Source of the DNA: CAVSVP01 sp963731125
GTDB lineage: Bacteria; Pseudomonadota; Gammaproteobacteria; Competibacterales; Competibacteraceae
Direction of reading: 5' to 3'
DNA: 64,000 bases
Assembly: GCA_963731125.1 (NCBI GenBank)
Contig: CAVSVP010000007.1
Location: forward strand, 434,001 to 498,000
The notes below the pieces were generated by a model that had not been told where the DNA came from, searched no databases, and saw only the letters and a list, made by a program, of their open reading frames with translations. The position numbers and the translations under genes were made by a program. This document shows positions 18,228-27,890 of this stretch, one piece after another (positions within the stretch are counted from its first letter, which is position 1; the number at the start of each line of letters is the position of its first letter).

Positions 18228-18312
18228 GCCGATGTGGTGGAACTGGTAGACACGCTATCTTGAGGGGGTAGTGGCGAAAGCCGTGCCGGTTCGAGTCCGG
18301 CCATCGGTACCA
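18228..18312 (+). tRNA. tRNA-Leu (anticodon GAG)
   Basis: An 85-nt class II tRNA: acceptor stem GCCGATG / CATCGGT (one G-T pair), anticodon loop TTGAGGG, long variable arm, T arm CCGGTTCGAGTCCGG and an encoded ACCA. It is immediately downstream of secG, the position of leuU in E. coli, so it is probably processed from the glmM-tpiA-secG transcript. Confidence 0.97.
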
Positions 18313-18320
18313 GACAAAAA

Positions 18321-18342
18321 GGCACCTCGAGGTGCCTTTTTT
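18321..18342 (+). terminator. Strong intrinsic terminator after tRNA-Leu
   Basis: Perfect stem GGCACCT / AGGTGCC with loop CG, preceded by five A and followed by six T. It separates the glmM-tpiA-secG-tRNA unit from the nuo operon. Confidence 0.92.
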
Positions 18343-18449
18343 GTCGGAGTATATTTATCAGCAACCGTTCGCGTTGTCGAGAAGTCAGGAACTTTTGACT
18401 TAAATTATTATCCTTTCTTTTTAGTTTAATCATCTAAGGCACGGCGGCG

Positions 18450-18806
18450 ATGCTTGAAAATTATCTTCCTATATTGATATTTATCATTGTCGGCGTGCTA
18501 GTGGGTGTGCTTCCGGTTCTCATCGGTTTTTTTTTCGGTCCTCGCCATCCTGATAGCGAAAAGCTTTCTCCTTACGAGTGCGGTTTTGAAGCCTTTGAAG
18601 ATTCGCGCATGAAGTTTGATGTTCGTTATTACCTCGTCGCTATTCTGTTCATTATTTTTGATTTGGAAATTGCATTTCTTTTCCCTTGGGCAGTTGTATT
18701 AGATGAGATTGGTGTATTCGGCTTTGTAGCTATGGCTGTTTTTCTGGGTATTTTGGTTATCGGCTTTATCTACGAGTGGAAGAAGGGGGCCTTAGAGTGG
18801 GAATAG
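18450..18806 (+). CDS. nuoA: NADH-quinone oxidoreductase subunit A
   Basis: Small membrane subunit of complex I (118 aa, three transmembrane helices). The conserved loop SEKLSPYECGFEAFEDSRMKF (PYECG core) links helices 1 and 2 near the quinone channel, followed by FDVRYYLVAILFIIFDLEI. It is the first gene of a 13-gene nuo operon running to nuoN, about 105 bp after a terminator. The GTG start of nuoB overlaps its end by 10 nt. Confidence 0.97.
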   Translation: MLENYLPILIFIIVGVLVGVLPVLIGFFFGPRHPDSEKLSPYECGFEAFEDSRMKFDVRYYLVAILFIIFDLEIAFLFPWAVVLDEIGVFGFVAMAVFLGILVIGFIYEWKKGALEWE

Positions 18807-19273
18807 AAGGGGTGTTAGAAAAAGGCGTGGTTACTACCACGGCTGACAAATTGATCAACTGGGCTCGTACCGGATCTATGTGGCCTATGACCTTTGGGTT
18901 GGCTTGCTGCGCTGTGGAAATGATGCATGCCGGTGCTTCCCGTTACGATCTGGATCGCTTTGGTATCGTGTTTCGCGCTAGTCCCCGACAATCTGACGTG
19001 ATGATTGTCGCCGGAACCTTGGTTAACAAAATGGCTCCGGCGCTACGGAAGGTTTACGACCAAATGGCAGAGCCGCGTTGGGTCATTTCAATGGGATCTT
19101 GTGCCAACGGTGGTGGTTACTACCATTATTCCTACTCGGTAGTGCGAGGTTGTGACCGTATTGTGCCCGTTGACATTTACGTACCGGGCTGCCCGCCAAC
19201 GGCCGAAGCCCTGTTATACGGGATTATTCAACTGCAAAACAAAATTCGACGCACTAATACTATTGCCCGCTAA
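18797..19273 (+). CDS. nuoB: NADH-quinone oxidoreductase subunit B
   Basis: Peripheral-arm subunit that carries the terminal iron-sulfur cluster N2, the direct electron donor to quinone. The four ligands are visible: adjacent Cys-Cys in GLACCAVEMM, Cys in SMGSCANGGGYYHY and Cys in YVPGCPPTAEAL. I choose GTG 18797 (MGIEGVLEKGVVTTTADKL) over the longer frame because this is the family N-terminus; it gives 158 aa and a 10-nt overlap with nuoA. Confidence 0.97.
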   Translation: MGIEGVLEKGVVTTTADKLINWARTGSMWPMTFGLACCAVEMMHAGASRYDLDRFGIVFRASPRQSDVMIVAGTLVNKMAPALRKVYDQMAEPRWVISMGSCANGGGYYHYSYSVVRGCDRIVPVDIYVPGCPPTAEALLYGIIQLQNKIRRTNTIAR

Positions 19274-19282
19274 AGATTTTTT

Positions 19283-20002
19283 ATGTCTGCTTCTTCCCAT
19301 TTGCTAAACAATCTTAAAGCCAAGTTTGCTGATGCTCTGCTCCAGGTTACGCTGGAGTATGATGAGGCAACCATTGAAGTGCAAACCAGTAAAGCCCTGG
19401 AAGTCTTCAGGACATTACGCAAGGATTTTGCTTTTGAGCAGCTAATAGATCTCTGTGGAGCAGATTATGCTGCCTATGGAGACAGCGAATGGGCCACAAA
19501 TGAAACGACTCATAAGGGTTTTAGCCGCGGCGTCACAGAGCGTTCCATCGGCCGTTCCGCCCTTGCCGTCAGGCAAGTTAAAGAAACTGCGGGAGCCAGT
19601 CGGTTTGCAGTGGTTTACCACTTGCTTTCTATTGCGCACAATGAACGGCTGCGGGTGCGAATTTATGCACCAGACGATGAACTGCCTAGGGTCGCTTCAG
19701 TTTGTAACATCTGGGCGGCTGCGAATTGGTATGAACGTGAGGCTTTCGATTTGTTTGGCATTATCTTCGAGGGCCACCCGGATTTGCGCCGTATTCTAAC
19801 CGACTACGGTTTCATCGGATATCCTTTCCGCAAGGATTTTCCGCTGATTGGCAATGTAGAAATGCGTTACGATCCAGAACGAGGTCGGATTGTCTATGAG
19901 CCAGTCAGTATTGAGCCGCGGGTATTGGTGCCTCGTGTAGTCCGCAAAGACCATCGATATCTCATTGATAAAGCTCGCAGAGAAGGCTCCACCGATGCCT
20001 GA
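19283..20002 (+). CDS. nuoC: NADH-quinone oxidoreductase subunit C (30 kDa)
   Basis: Peripheral-arm subunit without cofactors. The 30-kDa signature ERE-AFDLFGI-FEGHPDLRRILTDYGF is present at about residues 150-180 (YEREAFDLFGIIFEGH). Separate nuoC and nuoD genes distinguish this operon from the fused nuoCD of E. coli. A stretch near residues 65-100 (SEWATNETTHKGFSRG) looks like a lineage insertion relative to short homologues. Its stop overlaps the nuoD start by 8 nt. Confidence 0.96.
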   Translation: MSASSHLLNNLKAKFADALLQVTLEYDEATIEVQTSKALEVFRTLRKDFAFEQLIDLCGADYAAYGDSEWATNETTHKGFSRGVTERSIGRSALAVRQVKETAGASRFAVVYHLLSIAHNERLRVRIYAPDDELPRVASVCNIWAAANWYEREAFDLFGIIFEGHPDLRRILTDYGFIGYPFRKDFPLIGNVEMRYDPERGRIVYEPVSIEPRVLVPRVVRKDHRYLIDKARREGSTDA

Positions 20003-21248
20003 AATCCGTAACTACACCATGAACTTTGGACCGCAACATCCGGCTGCTCACGGCGTGCTGCGGTTGGTGCTAGAAATGGACGGTGAGGTAATTCAGCGCG
20101 CCGATCCTCACATCGGCTTGTTGCATCGGGCTACGGAAAAATTGGCTGAAAGTAAACCGTTCAATCAAAGTATCGGTTACATGGATCGGTTGGACTACGT
20201 GTCCATGATGTGCAATGAGCATGGCTATGTTCTCGCTATCGAAAAGCTGTTAGGTATCACGCCTCCCATTCGCGCCCAGTATATTCGCGTGATGTTCGAT
20301 GAAATAACGCGAATTCTTAATCACTTGATGTGGCTTGGTGCTCATGGCTTGGATCTTGGAGCAATGACAGTATTTTTGTACTGTTTTCGCGAGCGGGAGG
20401 ATTTAATGGATTGCTATGAGGCAGTTTCCGGCGCGCGCATGCATGCCACCTACTACCGTCCTGGCGGGGTCTACCGCGATCTACCAAACAGCGTGCCCCG
20501 TTACCAGCCGTCTAAGTACCGCAGCCAACGAGAAGTGGACGAACTCAACGAGAGTCGCCAGGGTTCGTTGCTGGATTTTATTGAGGATTTTGCCAAACGC
20601 TTTCCAGCAAGAGTGGACGAATACGAGACGCTGTTGACAGATAATCGGATCTGGAAACAACGAACCGTAGGAATCGGGGTAGTTTCTCCCGAACGAGCCC
20701 TGCAACTTGGGTTTTCGGGACCCATGCTGCGTGGTTCCGGAGTGGCTTGGGATCTGCGCAAAAAACAGCCCTATGAAGTTTACGATCGACTGGATTTCGA
20801 TATACCCATTGGCATAAACGGGGATTGTTATGACCGCTACCTCGTGCGTATTGAAGAAATGCGAGAAGCGGCCCGTATTATCCGCCAATGCGTGAAATGG
20901 CTAAAGGAAAACCCTGGCCCTGTGATGGTGGAAGATTACAAAATTACACCTCCCAGCCGGGAGGAAATGAAAGAAGACATGGAAGCTCTGATTCATCACT
21001 TTAAGCTATTTACGGAAGGCTACTGTGTTCCAGAGGGCGAGGTATATGCTGCTGTTGAGGCGCCTAAGGGTGAATTTGGCTGTTATTTAATCTCCGATGG
21101 CGCCAACAAACCCTATCGAGTCAAAATTCGGGCCCCTGGTTTTCCTCACCTAGCGGCCATGGACGAAATGGTCAAAGGTCATATGCTGGCCGACGTAGTC
21201 GCCATTATTGGTACTCAAGACATTGTATTTGGGGAGATTGATCGCTGA
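19995..21248 (+). CDS. nuoD: NADH-quinone oxidoreductase subunit D (49 kDa)
   Basis: Forms the quinone-binding pocket together with NuoB; related to the hydrogenase large subunit. The start ATG 19995 gives MPEIRNYTMNFGPQHPAAHG, with the HPAAHG loop that lines the quinone site. Further conserved segments are GLLHRATEKLAE, YMDRLDYVSMMCNEH and a C-terminus ending FGEIDR. The length of 417 aa is typical. The longer open frame to 19965 would add residues overlapping nuoC and is not needed. Confidence 0.97.
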   Translation: MPEIRNYTMNFGPQHPAAHGVLRLVLEMDGEVIQRADPHIGLLHRATEKLAESKPFNQSIGYMDRLDYVSMMCNEHGYVLAIEKLLGITPPIRAQYIRVMFDEITRILNHLMWLGAHGLDLGAMTVFLYCFREREDLMDCYEAVSGARMHATYYRPGGVYRDLPNSVPRYQPSKYRSQREVDELNESRQGSLLDFIEDFAKRFPARVDEYETLLTDNRIWKQRTVGIGVVSPERALQLGFSGPMLRGSGVAWDLRKKQPYEVYDRLDFDIPIGINGDCYDRYLVRIEEMREAARIIRQCVKWLKENPGPVMVEDYKITPPSREEMKEDMEALIHHFKLFTEGYCVPEGEVYAAVEAPKGEFGCYLISDGANKPYRVKIRAPGFPHLAAMDEMVKGHMLADVVAIIGTQDIVFGEIDR

Positions 21249-21745
21249 TGAGTCAGACCGAGGTTAATCGCTTATCTGCCCATGTCTGCGCGGAGATTGA
21301 CAGGTGGCTCGCCAAGTATCCAATGGACCAGAAACGCTCGGCAGTACTCGCCGCGTTGCGGGAGATACAGCATGAAAACGGAGGTCATCTCACCACCGCG
21401 TTAATGGATGCCGTAGCAGATTATTTAGAATTGCCGCCTATTGCCGTTTACGAAGTAGCGTCTTTTTATTCTATGTTTGAGCTAAAGCCCGTGGGACATC
21501 ACAGCATCTCTGTTTGTACAAATGTATCTTGTATGTTACGTGGTGCCGATGAAATTGTTGAGCACCTTGAGACGAAATTAGGCGTTAAAACAGGTGATAG
21601 TACGCCTGACGGTAAGTTCTATTTGAAAAAGGAAGAAGAGTGCCTTGCCGCCTGTGTCCGCGCACCAATGATGCAAATCGATCATGTCTACTATGAAAAT
21701 CTGACACTCGAAAAGGTTGATCGGATTCTGGATAGCCTGGAGTAA
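21248..21745 (+). CDS. nuoE: NADH-quinone oxidoreductase subunit E (24 kDa)
   Basis: Holds the 2Fe-2S cluster N1a in the NADH dehydrogenase module. The thioredoxin-like domain has the four cysteines in VCTNVSCMLRG and EECLAACVRAP. It has 165 aa and its start overlaps the nuoD stop (TGATG). The N-terminal helical part includes YPMDQKRSAVLAALREIQ. Confidence 0.96.
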   Translation: MSQTEVNRLSAHVCAEIDRWLAKYPMDQKRSAVLAALREIQHENGGHLTTALMDAVADYLELPPIAVYEVASFYSMFELKPVGHHSISVCTNVSCMLRGADEIVEHLETKLGVKTGDSTPDGKFYLKKEEECLAACVRAPMMQIDHVYYENLTLEKVDRILDSLE

Positions 21746-21749
21746 GCCA

Positions 21750-23045
21750 ATGGTCAACGAGGTGTGTTACCGGACTCTAGACGAAGCTACGCCATGGGCT
21801 GTGGAAACCTACTTAAAATTAGGTGGTTATGAGGTCTGGAGAAAAATTTTAGCAAAAGAAATGACGCAGCAGCAGGTCATCGATGAAGTCAAGAAATCTG
21901 GCTTGCGTGGACGTGGGGGGGCCGGGTTTCCTACGGGTCTAAAATGGAGCTTTATGCCGCGCAACGTGCCTGGGCAGAAATACATCGTTTGTAATTCCGA
22001 TGAGTCTGAACCTGGTACTTGCAAGGATCGGGATATACTGCGCTTTAATCCCCATGCCCTGGTGGAAGGAATGGCCATTGCCGGGTTCGCTACTGGAGCT
22101 ACAGTAGGCTACAATTATATGCGTGGCGAGTGGATGGATGAGCCCTTCAAGCGCTTTGAGCAAGCTCTGCAAGAAGCTTATAGCGCTGGTCTGCTGGGTA
22201 AGAATATCCAAGATTCAGGAATTGATTTTGATCTGTATGGCACTCTAGGTGCGGGTGCCTATATCTGCGGCGAAGAAACTGCATTGCTGGAGTCCCTGGA
22301 AGGCAAAAAGGGTATGCCGCGGTTTAAACCGCCCTTTCCGGCCAATCATGGTCTTTATGGGAAACCGACAACCATCAACAATACCGAGACTTTAGCTTCA
22401 GTTCCCGCCATTATTCGTCATGGCGCAGACTGGTTTGCTAGTCTAGGCATCCCTAATTCTGGCGGCACCAAGATTTTTTCTGTATCCGGGCACATAGAGA
22501 AACCGGGTAATTACGAAATATCCCTAGGCACCCCCTTTGCCGAGCTCTTGGAAAGGGCCGGCGGTATGCGGAGTGGCCGCAAGCTGAAGGCGGTGATTCC
22601 AGGAGGGTCTTCAGTACCCGTGCTGCCAGGCGATATCATGATGAAGACTAATATGGATTATGACTCCATTACCAAGGCAGGTTCTCTATTGGGTTCAGGA
22701 GCCGTTATTGTAATGGATGAAAGTACTGATATGGTGCGGGTTCTCCAACGTATCGCACGCTTCTACTACTCCGAGTCTTGCGGTCAGTGCACTCCCTGCC
22801 GGGAAGGCACAGGTTGGCTGTACCGCATGCTAACCCGGATTATCAATGGTAAGGGGCAAACCGAGGACTTGGACAAGCTAGATGATGTCGCGAGCAAAAT
22901 TGAGGGGCGTACTATTTGTGCCCTAGGTGATGCGGCGGCGATGCCAGTCAGAAGCTTTATTAAACATTTTCGTCCTGAGTTTGCCTACTATATCAAACAC
23001 AAGCACAGCATCATTTCTGCAGTGAGTTCGGTTCAAGCCGCCTGA
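21750..23045 (+). CDS. nuoF: NADH-quinone oxidoreductase subunit F (51 kDa)
   Basis: Binds NADH and FMN and the 4Fe-4S cluster N3; entry point for electrons. The FMN/NADH motif GLRGRGGAGFPTGLKW lies near residue 55, a second glycine-rich block GAGAYICGEETALL near 175, and the cluster motif ESCGQCTPCREG near 345, with the fourth Cys in GRTICALGDAAAMP. The start ATG 21750 (MVNEVCYRTLDE) is 4 nt after nuoE and gives 431 aa. Confidence 0.97.
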   Translation: MVNEVCYRTLDEATPWAVETYLKLGGYEVWRKILAKEMTQQQVIDEVKKSGLRGRGGAGFPTGLKWSFMPRNVPGQKYIVCNSDESEPGTCKDRDILRFNPHALVEGMAIAGFATGATVGYNYMRGEWMDEPFKRFEQALQEAYSAGLLGKNIQDSGIDFDLYGTLGAGAYICGEETALLESLEGKKGMPRFKPPFPANHGLYGKPTTINNTETLASVPAIIRHGADWFASLGIPNSGGTKIFSVSGHIEKPGNYEISLGTPFAELLERAGGMRSGRKLKAVIPGGSSVPVLPGDIMMKTNMDYDSITKAGSLLGSGAVIVMDESTDMVRVLQRIARFYYSESCGQCTPCREGTGWLYRMLTRIINGKGQTEDLDKLDDVASKIEGRTICALGDAAAMPVRSFIKHFRPEFAYYIKHKHSIISAVSSVQAA

Positions 23046-23184
23046 GCGAGTAACAGTGCGGTTCAAGAAGGCGGTTCAAGTTAACTGCTTTGTCTGTTAT
23101 TGACAACGTCAGGTCAGACCCGGTTTGTCCTAGAGACTTTACTGGAATTCTTTCGGGTGTCCGGGTTAAGCAGTTGGGTAAGCA

Positions 23185-25554
23185 ATGAATGAAGAATTAG
23201 TCAAGATCGAAGTTGACGGTACTCTCTTAGAAGCGCGTAAGGGTGAGATGTTGATGGAAGTGACTGATGCGGCGGGAATCTATATTCCTCGCTTCTGTTA
23301 CCATAAAAAGCTTTCCGTTGCTGCCAACTGTCGGATGTGTCTTGTGGAAGTTGAGCGAGCGCCTAAGCCATTGCCTGCCTGCGCAACACCGGTCATGGAT
23401 GGCATGAAGGTCAATACCGCGTCTGCCAAAGCGATCGCCGCTCAGAAAAGTACTATGGAATTCTTGCTCATCAATCATCCTTTAGATTGCCCGATTTGCG
23501 ACCAGGGTGGGGAATGCGAACTTCAAGATGTGGCGATGGGCTACGGTAGTGATTTGTCCCAATTTCAGGAGCGTAAACGTGTTGTCAAGGATGAAGATAT
23601 CGGTCCGCTGATTGAAACGGAGATGACTCGCTGCATTCACTGCACCCGCTGCGTGCGTTTTGGTGAGGAAATTGCCAATCTACGCGAATTGGGAGCGACA
23701 GAGCGTGGCGAGCACATGAAAATCGGCACCTATGTTGGCAAGACGCTGGTGTCCGAGTTGTCCGGTAATGTTATTGATCTTTGTCCGGTAGGCGCTTTGA
23801 CCGCTAAACCTTCTCGCTACAGCGGGCGGTCTTGGGAATATATTCAGCACGCTGGCGTTTCACCGCATGATTCCGTGGGTTCCAACCTTTATCTGCATAC
23901 TAGTAACGGCAGAGTAATGCGGGTGGTTCCCCAGGAGAACGAGGAGGTAAATGAGGTCTGGATTTCAGACCGGGATCGGTTTAGCTATGAAGGGTTGTAC
24001 AGTGAAGATCGTGCGACTCAGCCTTTGGTCAATGGTGAGGTGAAGGAATGGGATGTAGCGCTGAAATTGGCAAGCCAAGGCCTTAAGACTCTGATCGAGA
24101 AACACGGTGCAGACTCGGTGGGTGTTCTTGTTTCACCCAATGCGACCCTGGAGGAAATGTATCTTATTCAAAAATTGGCGCGCGGTCTGGGTATTGCCAA
24201 CATCGACCATCGGCTGCGTCAGGGTGATTTTACCGATCAGGATGAGGCGCCCGTCTTTCCTTGGTTGGGTATGCCTTTGACAGCACTGGAAAGCCTGCGT
24301 AGTGTATTACTGGTTGGCTCTAACATCCGTATGGAGCAGCCGCTCGCTGCCCATCGGCTACGTAAAGCCAGCAAAACCGCGGCGCAGATTATGGCGGTCA
24401 ATCCGCGGGAATTTGACTTGCGCTTTCCGTTGGCAGCCCAGCTCATCGCCGATCCCTTGACTATGGTTATAGCATTGGCAGGAGTTGCTAAGGCGGTAGC
24501 CGAGCTACAGCAGGTTGAACTTCCTGCGTCGTTAAATTCCTTGACCGCTCAAGCGCCGGTCACCGAAACTCATAGAAACATGGCTGAAAAGCTGGTAAAA
24601 AACCGGCCCAATGCCGTGTTGCTGGGCAATCTCGCCGTGGCTCATCCCGCCTTTTCTCAATTAAGAGCTTTGGCCAGTTTTGTGGCACGGATCAGCGAAG
24701 CGGCTTTAGGTTACTTACCAGAAGCGGCGAACTCAGCCGGTGGTTGGTTGGCAGGGGTGCTTCCTCATCGCATAGTAGGCGGTAAACCAGTTCCTGTCAC
24801 GGGTCTGGATGCCAGAGCCATGCTGGAGTCTCCACGCAAGGTTTATGTGCTCTTGGGCATTGAACCGGAGTTTGACTGCTGGGATTCAGCTGCTGCATTA
24901 ACGGCTGTCCAAGGTGCTGAATTCGTTGTTTCTCTAAACACCTATGCCAGTGAAACCACTAAGGCTTATGCTAACGTTCTACTGCCAACAGCGGCCTTTG
25001 CGGAAACCTCTGGAAGCTACGTTAATGCCGAAGGACGTTGCCAAAGTTTTCAGGGTGCCGCAAAACCGCTTGGTGAATCGCGACCTGCCTGGAAGGTGCT
25101 GCGGGTGCTTGGCAATACTCTGCAGCTTCCCGGCTTTAATTACATGACTTCTCAGGAAATTTTAGACGAAGTTTTGGACACTTGTAAAACTGTTGAACCC
25201 CATAATTTGATCCAGAGTTCTGGTAAATTTTCCAGCTTTACATCAGGCGAACTGCTACGTGTGGGCGATGTTCCTGTATACGCCGTGGATGCCACGGTGC
25301 GCCGGGCCAAAGCTTTACAGAAGAGCGTCTGGGCACAACCAGCAAGTGTTCATGTGAATCCTGAAGTGGCGCAAAAATTAGGTTTAGAAAATGCTGCACA
25401 AGCGGCTGTTATCCAAAACGGCGAGGTAGTTGTATTGCCTCTCGTTTTGGATAACAGCATACCTCAGGGATGTGTATGGGTATCTGCTGGCCTGAAAGAT
25501 TCTATACCGCTAGGACCCAGCATCGGACCGGTTGAGATAAGCGCAATCCGGTAA
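23185..25554 (+). CDS. nuoG: NADH-quinone oxidoreductase subunit G (75 kDa)
   Basis: The large subunit of the electron-input arm. The N-terminal ferredoxin-like domain binds a 2Fe-2S cluster (FCYHKK, CRMCLVEVE, ACATPV). A His-Cys motif follows (HPLDCPICDQGGECELQD), then 4Fe-4S ligands (CIHCTRCVRF and DLCPVGALTAKP). The rest is a molybdopterin-oxidoreductase-like domain without an active cofactor site, standard for complex I. It has 789 aa. A 139-bp spacer separates it from nuoF, longer than other gaps in the operon, with no evident terminator. Confidence 0.97.
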   Translation: MNEELVKIEVDGTLLEARKGEMLMEVTDAAGIYIPRFCYHKKLSVAANCRMCLVEVERAPKPLPACATPVMDGMKVNTASAKAIAAQKSTMEFLLINHPLDCPICDQGGECELQDVAMGYGSDLSQFQERKRVVKDEDIGPLIETEMTRCIHCTRCVRFGEEIANLRELGATERGEHMKIGTYVGKTLVSELSGNVIDLCPVGALTAKPSRYSGRSWEYIQHAGVSPHDSVGSNLYLHTSNGRVMRVVPQENEEVNEVWISDRDRFSYEGLYSEDRATQPLVNGEVKEWDVALKLASQGLKTLIEKHGADSVGVLVSPNATLEEMYLIQKLARGLGIANIDHRLRQGDFTDQDEAPVFPWLGMPLTALESLRSVLLVGSNIRMEQPLAAHRLRKASKTAAQIMAVNPREFDLRFPLAAQLIADPLTMVIALAGVAKAVAELQQVELPASLNSLTAQAPVTETHRNMAEKLVKNRPNAVLLGNLAVAHPAFSQLRALASFVARISEAALGYLPEAANSAGGWLAGVLPHRIVGGKPVPVTGLDARAMLESPRKVYVLLGIEPEFDCWDSAAALTAVQGAEFVVSLNTYASETTKAYANVLLPTAAFAETSGSYVNAEGRCQSFQGAAKPLGESRPAWKVLRVLGNTLQLPGFNYMTSQEILDEVLDTCKTVEPHNLIQSSGKFSSFTSGELLRVGDVPVYAVDATVRRAKALQKSVWAQPASVHVNPEVAQKLGLENAAQAAVIQNGEVVVLPLVLDNSIPQGCVWVSAGLKDSIPLGPSIGPVEISAIR

Positions 25555-25662
25555 AGACCTCGTCATGAAAAGGATAAGGACCTTGTGACTGCAAGGATAA
25601 GGCATATTTAGCACTGTATTTCTATAATGACTAGCCGCTGCATGTTTTAATAGGATAAAGGC

Positions 25663-26670
25663 GTGGAAAATTTCCTGACAATTGCGGTCACTCTGGCGAA
25701 AATTGGCGCTATCATTGTGCCTTTGATGTTGGCCGTAGCTTATCTTACGTATGCGGAACGCAAGATCATCGGCTACATGCAAGTTCGTATTGGTCCTAAT
25801 CGCGTGGGTCCTGGAGGCTGGTTGCAACCTATCGCGGATGCCCTCAAACTGCTTTTTAAGGAAATTATTGTTCCTTCCGGTGCGAACCGCTTTTTGTTTG
25901 TTATTGCTCCTACGCTCTCGATCGGACCGGCTCTGGCCGCATGGGCAGTGATCCCGTTTGATAATGGGATGGTGCTTGCGAATATTGATGCGGGGTTGTT
26001 GTATTTGCTAGCACTAACGTCGCTAGGTGTCTACGGGGTAATTATTGCCGGTTGGGCATCGAATTCTAAATATGCTTTTTTAGGTTCCATGCGCGCGGCC
26101 GCTCAGATGGTAGCCTATGAAATAGCCATGGGGTTTGCGCTGGTCGGTGTGTTGATGGCGGCGGGTAGCCTTAATCTCCAGGACATTGTACTGGCCCAGC
26201 AGGGCGGTATCTTGCACTGGTTCTGGCTCCCTTTGTTGCCATTGTTCATAGTATATTTTATCGCTGGTGTTGCTGAGACTAACCGTGCGCCTTTTGATGT
26301 GGCCGAGGGTGAGTCGGAGATTGTGGCCGGATTTCATGTAGAGTATTCCGGAATGGCCTTTGCGGTGTTTTTCCTGGCTGAATACGCCAATATGATTTTA
26401 ATTTCCGCTTTGGCATCTACCTTCTTTTTGGGAGGTTGGCTGTCGCCTTTTGAAGGCTTCCCGCTGTTGGGAAAGTCCAGTATGTTCTGGTTCACATTGA
26501 AAATTGCAGTTTTCTTATTTTTGTTTTTGTGGTTGCGGGCGACTTTTCCCCGTTACCGCTATGATCAGATCATGCGTTTGGGATGGAAGATATTTATTCC
26601 GGTTACGTTGGTGTGGATAGGCGTTATCGGCATCGGTATTCTGGCACAGATTGGACCATGGTTTGATTAA
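25663..26670 (+). CDS. nuoH: NADH-quinone oxidoreductase subunit H
   Basis: Membrane subunit that joins the peripheral and membrane arms and forms the entrance of the quinone channel. It has 335 aa and about eight transmembrane helices. Conserved pieces are AYLTYAERKIIGYMQVRIGP near the N-terminus and the acidic loop AETNRAPFDVAEGESEIVAG. The start is GTG 25663 after AGGATAAAG. Confidence 0.97.
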   Translation: MENFLTIAVTLAKIGAIIVPLMLAVAYLTYAERKIIGYMQVRIGPNRVGPGGWLQPIADALKLLFKEIIVPSGANRFLFVIAPTLSIGPALAAWAVIPFDNGMVLANIDAGLLYLLALTSLGVYGVIIAGWASNSKYAFLGSMRAAAQMVAYEIAMGFALVGVLMAAGSLNLQDIVLAQQGGILHWFWLPLLPLFIVYFIAGVAETNRAPFDVAEGESEIVAGFHVEYSGMAFAVFFLAEYANMILISALASTFFLGGWLSPFEGFPLLGKSSMFWFTLKIAVFLFLFLWLRATFPRYRYDQIMRLGWKIFIPVTLVWIGVIGIGILAQIGPWFD

Positions 26671-26684
26671 CCAGAGGCGCTTTT

Positions 26685-27173
26685 ATGAACGCAATCCGCC
26701 ATTATTTGAAAAGTTTTGCTCTTTGGGAACTTTTGTTAGGTCTGCGCCTGACAGGCAGACATTTATTTGCAAGAAAGGTTACGGTACAGTTTCCCGAAGA
26801 GCGCACACCGCAATCACCGCGTTTTCGCGGACTGCATGCCCTGCGGCGTTACCCAAACGGCGAAGAGCGGTGCATTGCCTGCAAACTATGTGAGGCGGTC
26901 TGCCCGGCACTGGCCATTACCATTGAGTCTGAAGAGCGGGAAGATGGTACCCGCCGCACGACACGTTATGATATCGATCTTTTTAAGTGTATTTACTGTG
27001 GCTTCTGTGAAGAAGCTTGTCCGGTGGATTCTATCGTGGAGACTCGCTTTAACGATTACCACTTCGAAAATCGTGGCGAGCACATCATGACCAAAGAGCA
27101 GTTACTGGCGATCGGCGACCGGCTCGAAGCTCAAGTTGCTGCTGACCGTGCCGCCGATGCTCCCTATCGCTAG
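26685..27173 (+). CDS. nuoI: NADH-quinone oxidoreductase subunit I (23 kDa)
   Basis: Carries two 4Fe-4S clusters (N6a and N6b) between NuoG and NuoB. Both CxxCxxCxxxCP motifs are clear: CIACKLCEAVCPALA and CIYCGFCEEACPVDS. It has 162 aa and lies 14 nt after nuoH. Confidence 0.97.
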   Translation: MNAIRHYLKSFALWELLLGLRLTGRHLFARKVTVQFPEERTPQSPRFRGLHALRRYPNGEERCIACKLCEAVCPALAITIESEEREDGTRRTTRYDIDLFKCIYCGFCEEACPVDSIVETRFNDYHFENRGEHIMTKEQLLAIGDRLEAQVAADRAADAPYR

Positions 27174-27211
27174 CGTATTCCACGTAAACACGTAAAATAG
27201 TCTCTGCGTTC

Positions 27212-27817
27212 ATGAGCTTCGAAAAATTTATTTTTTATGTCTTTGCCGCCATCCTGGTGTTTGCTGCGATCCGTGTGATCACGGTACGGAATCCGGTTCA
27301 CGCTATTCTATTTCTAGTACTGGCCTTTTTTAATAGCGCTGCGCTATGGTTATTGCTAGAGGCTGAATTTTTAGCCATCACGCTAGTACTGGTCTACGTG
27401 GGCGCGGTAATGGTGTTATTCCTCTTTGTGGTAATGATGTTGGATATTAATGTGGCGCCTTTGCGAGAGGGGTTTATTAAATATCTACCCCTAGGTGCAA
27501 TCATAGCCATCATTATCGTGTTAGAGATGGGCTTCGTCCTTGGGAGTTCCGATGGCTTTGCCATAGCCAATTCCCAACTTATGCCGCATTCGCGGGACTA
27601 CAGTAATACTAAAGAATTAGGCAATGTGCTCTATACCGTTTACGTCTATCCTTTCGAGATTGCCGCCGTAATTTTACTAGTAGCTATTGTTGCCGCTATC
27701 TCACTGACCATGCGACGGCGTCTTGAAACCAAATATCAAAGTCCGGCTACCCAAGTTAGTGTTAAGCGTGACGAGCGGGTGCGTCTAGTCAAAATGGCTA
27801 CAGAAAAAAGACGGTAA
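27212..27817 (+). CDS. nuoJ: NADH-quinone oxidoreductase subunit J
   Basis: Hydrophobic membrane-arm subunit of 201 aa with five predicted helices. The conserved third helix region AEFLAITLVLVYVGAVMVLFLFVVMML is readable, with VYVGAVMVLFLF as core; it includes the segment involved in coupling. The charged C-terminal tail (about 170-201) is in the cytoplasm. Followed by a 265-bp gap with a dispersed repeat before nuoK. Confidence 0.95.
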   Translation: MSFEKFIFYVFAAILVFAAIRVITVRNPVHAILFLVLAFFNSAALWLLLEAEFLAITLVLVYVGAVMVLFLFVVMMLDINVAPLREGFIKYLPLGAIIAIIIVLEMGFVLGSSDGFAIANSQLMPHSRDYSNTKELGNVLYTVYVYPFEIAAVILLVAIVAAISLTMRRRLETKYQSPATQVSVKRDERVRLVKMATEKRR

Positions 27818-27890
27818 TGGAATTTTTATAAGAAAGCGCCAGGTTTATAAAAACACCATCGCTTGCGCCCAGGAAATGACTCGGCGCACA